Positions 56,526-64,000 of a stretch of 64,000 nucleotides of DNA are shown here, piece after piece. The position numbers were made by a program, and so were the translations under genes. The number at the start of each line of letters is the position of its first letter. Position 1 is the stretch's first letter. Origin of the DNA: Vibrio sp. BS-M-Sm-2. Its GTDB lineage: Bacteria; Pseudomonadota; Gammaproteobacteria; Enterobacterales; Vibrionaceae. The notes under the pieces were generated by a model. It saw only the letters and a program-made list of their open reading frames with translations. It was not told the DNA's origin and ran no database searches. The DNA is taken from positions 1,364,001 to 1,428,000 of the forward strand of contig NZ_CP167894.1 of NCBI RefSeq assembly GCF_041504345.1, in the 5' to 3' direction.

Positions 56526-57129
56526 TTAGATATTTAGAAAGGTGATGATTTGTTGTGGGTAGCGTTCAAAATCAACAAAGCTATGATCCCCCCTCTTCTA
56601 CTGTCTGTGTTGCACCTTGGTACTTCTCTACCGCTTGTCGGTAATCCAGAACTTCATCTTCCGTTTGCTGAAGTAACCAGAAATCACTCGGCTTAGTGAT
56701 AACCGGAACCTCTAACGCCTTCAGTTCATCGATATGCTTTGTTTCCAGTACATATCGCTCATCAGTGTATGGGTTTACTTGTTCACCTAAATAGTCAGCA
56801 AGAAGCTCAAATGGCTTTACTGCTGGGTTTACAACCACAGCTTTAAAACCATAGTGACTATTCAGCCATGTTGAAAGATAGCCACCCAATGAGCTACCCA
56901 CCAACGCTATCTGATATTGCTCTTTATATTGCTCCACCAACTGCTGTAAATGCAGAGCTGCTTGCTGAGGAAAGCTCGGCAGTTGAGGGGTAACGACTTT
57001 AATATCAGAGCGATACTTAGCACAATAATCTGCCATCACGTTCGCTTTATGAGAACGTGATGAACTGTTGAAACCGTGAATATAGAGGAGCAGTGATGGC
57101 TTAGTGGTTTGCAGTTCAGAACCAGACAT
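56526..57129 (-). CDS. yqiA: YqiA-family esterase, frameshifted near the 3' end
   Basis: As read it stops at 56581 after VEEGGS (182 residues). Relatives continue VEEGGDHSF and about 18 more residues. The missing tail is present in another frame: GAT CAT AGC TTT GTT GAT TTT ... ATC TAA, ending at 56526 (DHSFVDFERYPQQIITFLNI). The break is at a G6 run (C6 on plus, 56588-56593); two more Gs, or one less, restores about 200 residues. Alpha/beta hydrolase: nucleophile in VGSSLGGYLS. The lost DHSF carries the expected catalytic His, so the short form should be inactive. In the nudF-yqiB-cpdA-yqiA-parE order. Confidence 0.88.
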
Positions 57130-57160
57130 TAATAGACTCCTACATCAATAATCAACAGCA

Positions 57161-57985
57161 TTAATAACCAGCCGCTTCAAAATCAGGCAAGAACTGCCCA
57201 TCAGGCAAACGACGAACTTTCGTGCTGACCGTTCCGTCTTGATGCAGTTCAATCTCTCTCCAGCCCGGAGACAAAGTGTCTACCGCGAAGTCATCTGAGT
57301 TAGGTTTGAATTGCACACAAGTCGACGGTGTTGCCATGACTTGTACACCATGATGATCTCGGTTCATGTCTTGATGAACGTGGCCACACAGTACCGCTTT
57401 AACATTGGTGTGCTGTTGAACCACATCCCAAAATTGGTCTGCGTCTTTTAGGTTATGTTGATCCAACCATGCACTGCCAACCAATAACGGGTGGTGGTGC
57501 AATAGAACCAATGTATTACGTTCAGGGAATTCCGTCAGCTTTTGATCTAACAGATCAAGCTGTTGATCGCTGAGGCGACCATGAGGCACACCCACCACTT
57601 GCGAATCCAGCATCACCATCTGCCAGCTATCGCCTAGCAAGACATGCTCAACGCACTGTATTTGGGTTGATGGTAAAACACTGCCCATATTAGGCTTAAA
57701 GTCATGGTTTCCTGGCAGCCAATAACATGGCTTTTCCAAAGGCTGAATCCCTGACTCAAATTTCTGGTACGACTCTGCACTGTGATCTTGAGAGATATCA
57801 CCGGTTGCTAAAATCGCTTGATAGTCAAAGCCCTGGCTAACAATGCCACCGACTACAGCACGAAAGCTATCTTGAGTGTTGATGCTTAATAAACTGCCAT
57901 TGCTCGGCGCAAATAAATGCGTGTCCGTTAGCTGCACAAGCTTAATAGTGCTCTCATCAAATTTTGAAGTGTGTGATAATTCCAA
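57161..57985 (-). CDS. cpdA: 3',5'-cyclic-AMP phosphodiesterase
   Basis: 274 residues. Calcineurin-like metallophosphatase that hydrolyses cAMP and so tempers CRP control. Metal-binding motifs in order: DTH at 21-23, GDISQDHS near 62, GNHD near 93, LLHHHPLLVG and GHVHQD near 205. Family length and operon place (nudF-yqiB-cpdA-yqiA-parE) match E. coli. Confidence 0.95.
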   Translation of the reverse strand: MELSHTSKFDESTIKLVQLTDTHLFAPSNGSLLSINTQDSFRAVVGGIVSQGFDYQAILATGDISQDHSAESYQKFESGIQPLEKPCYWLPGNHDFKPNMGSVLPSTQIQCVEHVLLGDSWQMVMLDSQVVGVPHGRLSDQQLDLLDQKLTEFPERNTLVLLHHHPLLVGSAWLDQHNLKDADQFWDVVQQHTNVKAVLCGHVHQDMNRDHHGVQVMATPSTCVQFKPNSDDFAVDTLSPGWREIELHQDGTVSTKVRRLPDGQFLPDFEAAGY

Positions 57986-58044
57986 AATAACAAATCCAGA
58001 TACGTTACTGTTTAGACTTTAAAAGTGTTGTTCAATAAGCTCAA

Positions 58045-58485
58045 TTAAAAGGCAATTGGAGTTCGGCTGATACCCGTTTTTAAACAAAACGTTAACCATT
58101 CCCCAAGAAATTTATTCAATTGAAATTTCTCGTCCTTTTGCAGAAGCTTAGTGTTGGGATAGTCATATTTAGCTTTGACTCGTGAAAAATCCCCGCTAGC
58201 GCACACTTCTGCAACTCGAGCATCGTGATATAGCCTGACAGACATTTTTGGCAAAGGAAACACTGGCATCGCGTCACTCTGACATATGTCTATTAAAGTG
58301 GTGTATTTTGTGACCTCATTCACTGTCAATTGATACACCATATTAACGGCTTGGTAACAGCGAACGTCACCAACCTCATGCCCAACCGGTAACAAAGCGT
58401 TAAGCTTGGCATAGTTAGTCTCGTAAACTCGCATCAACTCAGCAAGATCAACATGATACGGTTTTTTGACCGCTATATTTGGCAT
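58045..58485 (-). CDS. yqiB: DUF1249 family protein YqiB
   Basis: 146 residues, close to the E. coli 140. Recognised by the N-terminal YHVDLAELMRVYETNYAKL and the central SVRLYHDARVAEVC. Function not established. 4 bp after nudF, in the same operon. Confidence 0.9.
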   Translation of the reverse strand: MPNIAVKKPYHVDLAELMRVYETNYAKLNALLPVGHEVGDVRCYQAVNMVYQLTVNEVTKYTTLIDICQSDAMPVFPLPKMSVRLYHDARVAEVCASGDFSRVKAKYDYPNTKLLQKDEKFQLNKFLGEWLTFCLKTGISRTPIAF

Positions 58486-58489
58486 GACG

Positions 58490-59117
58490 TTAATCTATCC
58501 ACTCTGACTGTAATTCTTGGTAGTTCAATTGTAGCCACTGTAGCGCAATGATTGTGGCGCCATTTTCAAACACACCATCTGTTACCAACTGATAAGCGGC
58601 CTCGCGAGTCATCACTTGTACCCTAATGTCTTCACCTTCGTAATCCAATCCATGCACCCCTTTAGCTGTCGTTGCATCAACACAGCCAACAAAGACGTCG
58701 AGCTTTTCCGAGCAACCGCCAGATGAAGGGTAATACGAAGTAATAGGTAATACAGATCCGACTTCGACTCCAGCTTCTTCCATCGCTTCACGACGGGCAA
58801 CATCTTGTGGTGACTCGTCAGTATCGATAATCCCGGCAACAATCTCATATTGCCATGGGTTTTCATGCTCTAGAGCACCGACACGGATCTGTTCGACGAT
58901 CACAACTTCATCACGAACAGGATCATAAGGTAGCAAAGCGGCAGCATGACCACGCTCAAACATTTCACGTTCTATTGGTTGGCTCCACCCCCTCAAACAA
59001 TCTATGTTTAAATGTGTACTTAACCATTTTAAAAAAACCACGAAACAGCGTCTCTTTTGAGACTATTTCCACATCTTGCGGAGTAAACTCATGTCGTTGA
59101 TTGTCAGACTGTTGCAT
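58490..59117 (-). CDS. nudF: ADP-ribose pyrophosphatase NudF, frameshifted near the 5' end
   Basis: Hydrolyses ADP-ribose to AMP and ribose 5-phosphate. The true start is the ATG at 59117 (GAGG 6 bases upstream): MQQSDNQRHEFTPQDVEIVS to KHRLFEG, which then runs to a stop at 58965-58967. The rest (WSQPIEREMFERGH onward) is in another frame. The break is at a G5 run (C5 on plus, 58988-58992). Two more Gs give 209 residues, the E. coli length. The Nudix box is intact (AGIIDTDESPQDVARREAME then EAG). The ATG at 59041 that opens the second frame gives a non-family N-terminus and is not a credible start. Confidence 0.9.
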
Positions 59118-59138
59118 TTGGTACCTCACTAAGTGATC

Positions 59139-59166
59139 TTTATAGTTTACTCATTGTCCGAGTTAA
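59139..59166 (-). promoter_or_regulatory. Candidate promoter of the nudF-parC operon
   Basis: TTAACT, 16 bp, TATAAA on the minus strand, about 22 bp before the nudF ATG. Divergent from tolC. Moderate match only. Confidence 0.35.
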
Positions 59167-59202
59167 CTACCAAGGATAAGGTTCAACTTTTTATACAAAA
59201 CT

Positions 59203-59208
59203 TATAAT
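59203..59208 (+). promoter_or_regulatory. Candidate -10 element of tolC
   Basis: A perfect TATAAT about 137 bp before the tolC start, with only a weak -35 (TTCAAC at 15 bp). The long AT-rich leader suggests further control that cannot be read from sequence. Confidence 0.3.
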
Positions 59209-59345
59209 TAAAGTTAAGTTTTAAAAAATAAATATTGCACGAGTGGACAGTTAATTGTAAAAAAGTGCAAAGTTTCGAGTAAATTACCACCAAACTGGGT
59301 TAAACTCTTTTAAAGAAAAATTCTATTAAAGGCAGGAATAGGAAA

Positions 59346-60671
59346 ATGAAAAAACTGCTTCCACTATTTATCAGTGCAGCAATTGGCAGCCTGAGTTCAT
59401 CAGCTTTTGCTGATACGCTAGCTGAAGTTTACGACCAAGCAAAACAGAACGATCCACAACTTCTTCGTTCAGCAGCGCAGCGCGATGCCGCTTTTGAAGC
59501 AGTAACGTCAAGCCGTAGTGATTTGCTACCACAAATTAACCTAACAGCGAACTACGACATTAACCGTGGTGACAGAGATACTTCAGGTCAAGGTAGCTCA
59601 AGTATCGATAACAACACTTGGGGAGCAGCTATCGGCTTCACTCAAGAGCTTTATCAACGTTCTTCATGGATCACGCTCGATACAGCAGAAAAAAGTGCTC
59701 GTCAGGCTGATTCAGCATACGCGGCAGAGCAACAAGCTTTGATCCTGCGTGTAGCAACCGCATACTTCGAAGTACTTCGATCTCAAGATAACCTAGAATT
59801 TGTTCGTGCCGAAAAAGCAGCAGTTGCTCGTCAACTAGAACAAACAAAACAACGTTTTGAAGTAGGTCTTTCAGCAATCACCGATGTACATGATGCACAA
59901 GCTCAGTACGATGGCGTTTTGGCAGACGAAGTCTTAGCAGAAAACACTCTGATTAATAACTATGAAGGTCTACGTGAGATCACAGGTCAAGAACACTCTA
60001 ACCTAAGCATCCTAGATACTGACCGTTTCTCTGCAAGCAAATCTTCCGAGTCGGCTGTTGCACTTGTTGAACAGGCTGAGCAGAAGAACCTTAGCCTACT
60101 TGCAGCGCGTATCTCTCAAGACGTAGCAAAAGATAACATCTCACTAGCAAGCTCTGGTCACTTACCAAGCCTGACATTAGATGGTAGCTACTCTCTTGCA
60201 GATCAATCAAACAGCTCTCAAGATTATGACCAAGACAACCTAAACCTAGGCTTGAACTTAGTTGTACCTCTATACACGGGTGGTAACACAACTTCATTGA
60301 CTAAACAGGCTGAATACAACTACGTTGCAGCAAGTGAAGACTTAGAAGCAACCTACCGCAGCGTTGTAAAAGACGTACGTGCGTTCAACAACAACATCAG
60401 TGCTTCGATCGGTGCTCTACGTGCTTACGAACAGTCTGTAGTTTCTGCTCAGTCTGCTTTAGAAGCAACTGAAGCCGGCTTTGATGTAGGCACTCGTACT
60501 ATCGTTGACGTATTAGATTCGACTCGTCGTCTATACGATGCAAACAAGAACCTTTCAGATGCTCGTTACAACTACATCCTAAGTGTACTTCAGCTTCGTC
60601 AAGCGGTTGGTACTCTAAGCGAACAAGATATTGTTGATGTAAACGCAGGTCTAAAAGTCGCAAGTAAGTAA
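59346..60671 (+). CDS. tolC: Outer membrane channel protein TolC
   Basis: 441 residues in the precursor. Signal peptide ends at AFA (residue 22), mature protein starts DTLAEVYDQAKQNDPQLL. Two homologous halves of the TolC/OEP fold, each with beta strands and long helices; YFEVLRSQDNLEFVRAEKAA and FDVGTRTIVDVLDSTRRLYD are the repeat-equivalent regions. Exit duct for RND efflux pumps and type I secretion. Shorter at the C-terminus than E. coli TolC (493), common in vibrios. AGGAATAGGA precedes the ATG. Confidence 0.97.
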   Translation: MKKLLPLFISAAIGSLSSSAFADTLAEVYDQAKQNDPQLLRSAAQRDAAFEAVTSSRSDLLPQINLTANYDINRGDRDTSGQGSSSIDNNTWGAAIGFTQELYQRSSWITLDTAEKSARQADSAYAAEQQALILRVATAYFEVLRSQDNLEFVRAEKAAVARQLEQTKQRFEVGLSAITDVHDAQAQYDGVLADEVLAENTLINNYEGLREITGQEHSNLSILDTDRFSASKSSESAVALVEQAEQKNLSLLAARISQDVAKDNISLASSGHLPSLTLDGSYSLADQSNSSQDYDQDNLNLGLNLVVPLYTGGNTTSLTKQAEYNYVAASEDLEATYRSVVKDVRAFNNNISASIGALRAYEQSVVSAQSALEATEAGFDVGTRTIVDVLDSTRRLYDANKNLSDARYNYILSVLQLRQAVGTLSEQDIVDVNAGLKVASK

Positions 60672-60697
60672 TTCTAAATTACACTAGCTACAGCTAC

Positions 60698-60726
60698 AAA
60701 AATGCCGCTCATTGAGCGGCATTTTT
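60698..60726. terminator. Bidirectional terminator between tolC and hldE
   Basis: AAAAATGCCGCTC, loop ATT, GAGCGGCATTTTT: a perfect 13-bp stem with A and T runs, shared by convergent tolC and hldE. Confidence 0.95.
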
Positions 60727-60787
60727 ATTATCTATTCAAAGCGAGACTTACTGCCTAGCTAAAAGCTTAGCACCAAAAGACTAGAAA

Positions 60788-62218
60788 CTAGCCTCGACCA
60801 CCTTTAATCGCTTTAATAATTTCAGTCGTAGAGCAGCCATCTTCAAAGTTAAGTACTTTCACTTCACCGCCAGCTGCAATTACTTCCGCACCACCAGCAA
60901 TATCTTCAGGTTTGTAGTCACCACCTTTCACAAGAATGCTTGGTAAAACCTCAGAGATCAAACGTTGAGGTGTGTCTTCAGAAAACGGCACAACCCAATC
61001 AACTGCACCTAAGCCAGCCAATACCGCCATACGGCGATCGGTTGGGTTCACAGGGCGACCAGGGCCTTTCAAGCGCTTAACAGACTCGTCAGTATTAACG
61101 GCAACGATCAAGCGGTCACCTAGCTCAGCTGCGTGGTTCATGTAAGAAACATGGCCGGCATGCAGAATATCAAAGCAGCCATTGGTCATAACGACCTTCT
61201 CACCTTTCGCTCGAGCACGTTTCACTGCTTCAACCAGTGCCGCTTCCGAGATCACACCATAATCTGTGTCTTGGCTACCGTGAATCGCTTCCGCTAACTC
61301 AATCGTAGACAGTGTAGATGTACCAAGCTTACCAACTACCACGCCAGCAGCCGCATTCGCTAATGCACACGCTTCATCAAGTGGTTTCCCCGCAGCAACA
61401 GAAGCCGCCAGAACTGAGATAACCGTATCTCCAGCACCCGTCACGTCGTACACTTCTTTCGCTTGAGTCGGTAAATGGAATGGTGCCTGACCTTTACGTA
61501 GTAACGTCATACCGTTCTCACTGCGAGTCACCAATAAAGCTTCAAAGTCATACTTCTCGATCAAGGCAATACCCTTCTCGATAAGATCTTCTTCTGACTT
61601 AACTTTACCTGCAACTAGCTCAAACTCTGCCATATTTGGTGTAAGTAATGTCGCACCACGGTAGCGCTCTAAATCCGCGCCTTTTGGATCGATGAATACT
61701 GGAACATTTGATGCGCGTGCTTTTTGAATGAAGCTCTGTACATGCTCTAATGCACCCTTCGCATAATCTGACAAGATAACCGAGCGGACATTTGGCAGTG
61801 CTTGCTCCATGCGAGACAGAATAAGCTCTGGATTGGTGTTTTCAAATTTGTCTTCAAAATCAAGACGAATCAACTGCTGACCACGGCTCATCACTCGTAG
61901 TTTTGTGATGGTTGGATAGTCTTCTAACTCAACAAAATCACACTTAACCTTCAGCGCACCCAAAGTGTTTTTCAACACCTCGGCTGGCTCATCTTTACCT
62001 GTTAAACCAACAACATGAGCATGACCGCCAAGCGAGGCAATATTCATTGCTACGTTAGCAGCACCACCAGGGCGCTCCTCGTTATTTTCTACTTTTACCA
62101 CAGGCACTGGTGCTTCTGGTGAAATACGGCCAGTTGGACCATACCAGTAACGATCAAGCATGACGTCACCGACAATAAGAACACCTGATTGGCTGTAGTC
62201 AGGTAGAATTGGTTTCAT
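60788..62218 (-). CDS. hldE: Bifunctional heptose 7-phosphate kinase / heptose 1-phosphate adenylyltransferase
   Basis: 476 residues, one short of E. coli. Makes ADP-heptose for the LPS core. N-terminal ribokinase-like domain ([16 protein letters not shown]; catalytic [15 protein letters not shown]), C-terminal nucleotidyltransferase from about 340 with [15 protein letters not shown] (HxGH). Downstream of glnE, as in E. coli. Confidence 0.97.
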   Translation of the reverse strand: MKPILPDYSQSGVLIVGDVMLDRYWYGPTGRISPEAPVPVVKVENNEERPGGAANVAMNIASLGGHAHVVGLTGKDEPAEVLKNTLGALKVKCDFVELEDYPTITKLRVMSRGQQLIRLDFEDKFENTNPELILSRMEQALPNVRSVILSDYAKGALEHVQSFIQKARASNVPVFIDPKGADLERYRGATLLTPNMAEFELVAGKVKSEEDLIEKGIALIEKYDFEALLVTRSENGMTLLRKGQAPFHLPTQAKEVYDVTGAGDTVISVLAASVAAGKPLDEACALANAAAGVVVGKLGTSTLSTIELAEAIHGSQDTDYGVISEAALVEAVKRARAKGEKVVMTNGCFDILHAGHVSYMNHAAELGDRLIVAVNTDESVKRLKGPGRPVNPTDRRMAVLAGLGAVDWVVPFSEDTPQRLISEVLPSILVKGGDYKPEDIAGGAEVIAAGGEVKVLNFEDGCSTTEIIKAIKGGRG

Positions 62219-62285
62219 TGTTGAGCTCCAAAAATCGAATCTGGCTAGAGTCTAGCACACTGATTACAGTGGCTAAACCATAGAA

Positions 62286-62312
62286 AAATGAGTAAAGCCT
62301 ATCTCGATAGGC
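62286..62312 (-). terminator. Possible terminator after glnE
   Basis: GCCTATC and GATAGGC around GA on the minus strand, then TTTACTCATTTTT. A 7-bp stem with a broken T-run, 27 bp after glnE. It may be weak, letting glnE transcripts reach hldE. A palindrome CACTG-ATTA-CAGTG (62258-62271) also lies in this gap. Confidence 0.5.
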
Positions 62313-62338
62313 ACTGTGATAGCTAAGCGTAAGACAAG

Positions 62339-64000
62339 TTACACTTCCATCCATTGCTTCCATGCGTGAACCACATGCTCTCTTTCCATTTCGAACTTAT
62401 TAATTGCAACATCAGCATCAAGATTAAGTAAGTTACGATGGTGTATTTCATCGCGTAGCGTTGTGTAGGCATTGGTCAATGCCATGCCTTGTTGCTCGTC
62501 CATGATCCCTTGTGACAACAGACTCTCAAAGATTCTGACATTGTCACACCAACGTGTCAGTTTCGGCTTCTCGTGGCTGTATCGTAACACTAAGTATTGC
62601 GCCAAAAACTCAACATCAGTAATGCCACCAGCATCCTGCTTTAGCATGAATCGATCAGCTTTTTTACCGCCGAGGTGATCACGCATTTTTTCTCGCATAT
62701 CCACCACCGCTTTTTTCAACGTTGCTTCATCACGTGGCAGGCACAACACCTCATGACGTGTTTTATTGAATGCGGAAGCCAACTGTTCATCTCCATAGAT
62801 CATACGAGCTCGAGTCAGTGCTTGATGCTCCCATGTCCATGCATCCTTGTGTTGATACTCATCAAAGGCATCGGTTGGACTCACCAACAGGCCAGATGCA
62901 CCAGAAGGGCGTAAACGAGTGTCAACTTCGTACAGAATGCCGGAAGCGGTTCTAGTCGAGAAAATATGAATAATACGCTGCGCTAATCTTAAGTAGAATT
63001 GGCGTCCATCGATCTCTTTCTTACCATCAGTATAGATATGTACCGGGCAGTCATGCATAAACACAATATCGAGATCGGAATTATAGCCAAGCTCCCAACC
63101 GCCCACTTTGCCATAACCGACAACAGCAAAACCACGACCTTCACGATCTTTAAGATGTGTCGGCTCACCAAACTTTGCTGACACCTGTAACCAAGCCTGG
63201 TTAACTCCGGCTTCAACAATGGCTTCCGCTAAGTAGGTCAAATGATCACTAACCTTCATGACAGGTAGAGCACCCGCAATATCCGCAGCTGCGATCCTCA
63301 AAATACAAGTCTGCTTAAACTGACGCAGACCTTCCATCTGTTGCTCCATATCATCTTCAGGGATACGGGCTAGGTAATCACGCAATTCGGTCTTGTAAGA
63401 CTCTAAGGGTACTGGATTGTAGAGTTGCTGAGGATCGATAAGTTCATCTAACAGAATTGGGTAACGACCCAGCTGTTCTGAGATCATCGGGCTTGCTGTA
63501 CATAAGCGAACTAACTGAGTCAACGCAGCAGGGTGTTCATCTAGTAGTTCAAGGTAAGTGGTACGCGTAACGATTTTTTGCAGTAGATGCAGCACTCGAG
63601 ATAAACCAAACTCGGCATCCTTAGCGGTGTACAGCGCTTGAAACACTTTAGGCATCAAGCGATTCAGAACTTCTCGTCCACGTGGGCCAAGGGTTTTTTT
63701 AGCCAAATCGGCTTTAAACTGAATGATCGTTCTCGCAGCTTCAGGCGGGCTAGCAATCGCAATATCATGCTCCAGTACTTGTTCAATCACGTCTGGTTTA
63801 TGGGCCATATCCCACAGTTCACTAAAGTGACTCGCGATTGGATTAGCGTCATCTTCATCGACACCAATCAGATCTTCGAACACAGTATGTACATTCGCCA
63901 TATGAGTTCGAGTTGCCGCAATCAAACTGTCCCAATCAGTGAATTGCATTGCGACAGCGAGTTGCAACTGTTCGAATTCACCATCAGGTAAGGTTTGAGT
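62339..64000 (-). CDS. glnE: Bifunctional glutamine synthetase adenylyltransferase/deadenylyltransferase, 5' end outside window
   Basis: The frame is open to the right edge; about 553 C-terminal residues are present of roughly 950. GlnE adds or removes AMP on glutamine synthetase in response to PII. Present: the linker and the whole C-terminal (adenylylating) domain with its nucleotidyltransferase motif GYGKVGGWELGYNSDLD. The TTG at 63967 is internal: the codons before it (LPDGEFEQ) continue the family sequence. It adds a second nitrogen gene to the window beside gltBD. Confidence 0.96.
   Translation of the reverse strand, partial: TQTLPDGEFEQLQLAVAMQFTDWDSLIAATRTHMANVHTVFEDLIGVDEDDANPIASHFSELWDMAHKPDVIEQVLEHDIAIASPPEAARTIIQFKADLAKKTLGPRGREVLNRLMPKVFQALYTAKDAEFGLSRVLHLLQKIVTRTTYLELLDEHPAALTQLVRLCTASPMISEQLGRYPILLDELIDPQQLYNPVPLESYKTELRDYLARIPEDDMEQQMEGLRQFKQTCILRIAAADIAGALPVMKVSDHLTYLAEAIVEAGVNQAWLQVSAKFGEPTHLKDREGRGFAVVGYGKVGGWELGYNSDLDIVFMHDCPVHIYTDGKKEIDGRQFYLRLAQRIIHIFSTRTASGILYEVDTRLRPSGASGLLVSPTDAFDEYQHKDAWTWEHQALTRARMIYGDEQLASAFNKTRHEVLCLPRDEATLKKAVVDMREKMRDHLGGKKADRFMLKQDAGGITDVEFLAQYLVLRYSHEKPKLTRWCDNVRIFESLLSQGIMDEQQGMALTNAYTTLRDEIHHRNLLNLDADVAINKFEMEREHVVHAWKQWMEV

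Noticed and set aside
58490..59041. nudF as a complete 183-residue gene from 59041
   Set aside because: The first 17 residues do not fit the family, while the true N-terminus exists in another frame just upstream.

Overview
This is a stretch of core chromosome from a gammaproteobacterium of the family Vibrionaceae, most likely a Vibrio of chromosome 1, perhaps the Splendidus clade. The genus call rests on the protein sequences, on a dcw cluster without ddl, and on the neighbourhoods lpoA-yraN-diaA-dolP, sspBA-petCBA-rpsI-rplM-zapE-zapG-degQ-degS and parCE-yqiA-cpdA-yqiB-nudF | tolC. The species call is a guess. I see no prophage, insertion sequence, integron, CRISPR array, tRNA or transferred island, and no undescribed multi-gene system.

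Layout. 1-4.9 kb: gltB (5' end outside the window) and gltD, glutamate synthase. 5.0-8.8 kb: a DUF1499 lipoprotein, then mtnN, a cbiB-like gene and btuF (S-adenosylhomocysteine recycling and cobalamin), then a TRIC/UPF0126 membrane protein. 9.0-10.6 kb: a LysR regulator that overlaps a convergent TSUP exporter gene. 10.7-17 kb (minus strand): carAB behind tandem promoters with a pair of ARG boxes, then dapB and mutT. 17-37 kb (minus strand): secA, lpxC and the division and cell-wall (dcw) cluster, in transcription order rsmH-ftsL-ftsI-murE-murF-mraY-murD-ftsW-murG-murC-ftsQ-ftsA-ftsZ-lpxC-secA. 37.3-37.7 kb: rnpB (RNase P RNA). 37.9-42.3 kb: rsmI, then lpoA, yraN, diaA and dolP. 42.3-47.3 kb (minus strand): sspAB, petABC (cytochrome bc1) and rplM-rpsI. 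47.5-52 kb: zapE, zapG, degQ and degS. 52-59 kb (minus strand): nudF-yqiB-cpdA-yqiA-parE-parC. 59.3-64 kb: tolC, hldE and the C-terminal part of glnE.

How the genes fit together. Most serve growth of the envelope and its timing: peptidoglycan precursors (murC-G, mraY), the divisome (ftsA, I, L, Q, W, Z; zapE, zapG), lipid A commitment (lpxC), heptose for LPS (hldE), an activator of penicillin-binding proteins (lpoA), secretion (secA), envelope quality control (degQ, degS, dolP) and export (tolC). Around them are nitrogen and pyrimidine metabolism (gltBD, carAB, glnE), respiration (petABC), DNA topology (parCE) and translation (rplM, rpsI, rsmH, rsmI, rnpB).

Most worth a second look: (1) three genes, murG, yqiA and nudF, are each broken by a frameshift exactly at a run of G/C; murG is normally essential and its break lies on a perfect -1 slippery heptamer; (2) rnpB carries three tandem copies of a 24-nt UUCG-hairpin unit in its P3 region; (3) two palindromic intergenic elements of 105 and 100 bp flank a terminator between secA and mutT; (4) the carAB promoters and ARG boxes can be resolved to the base.
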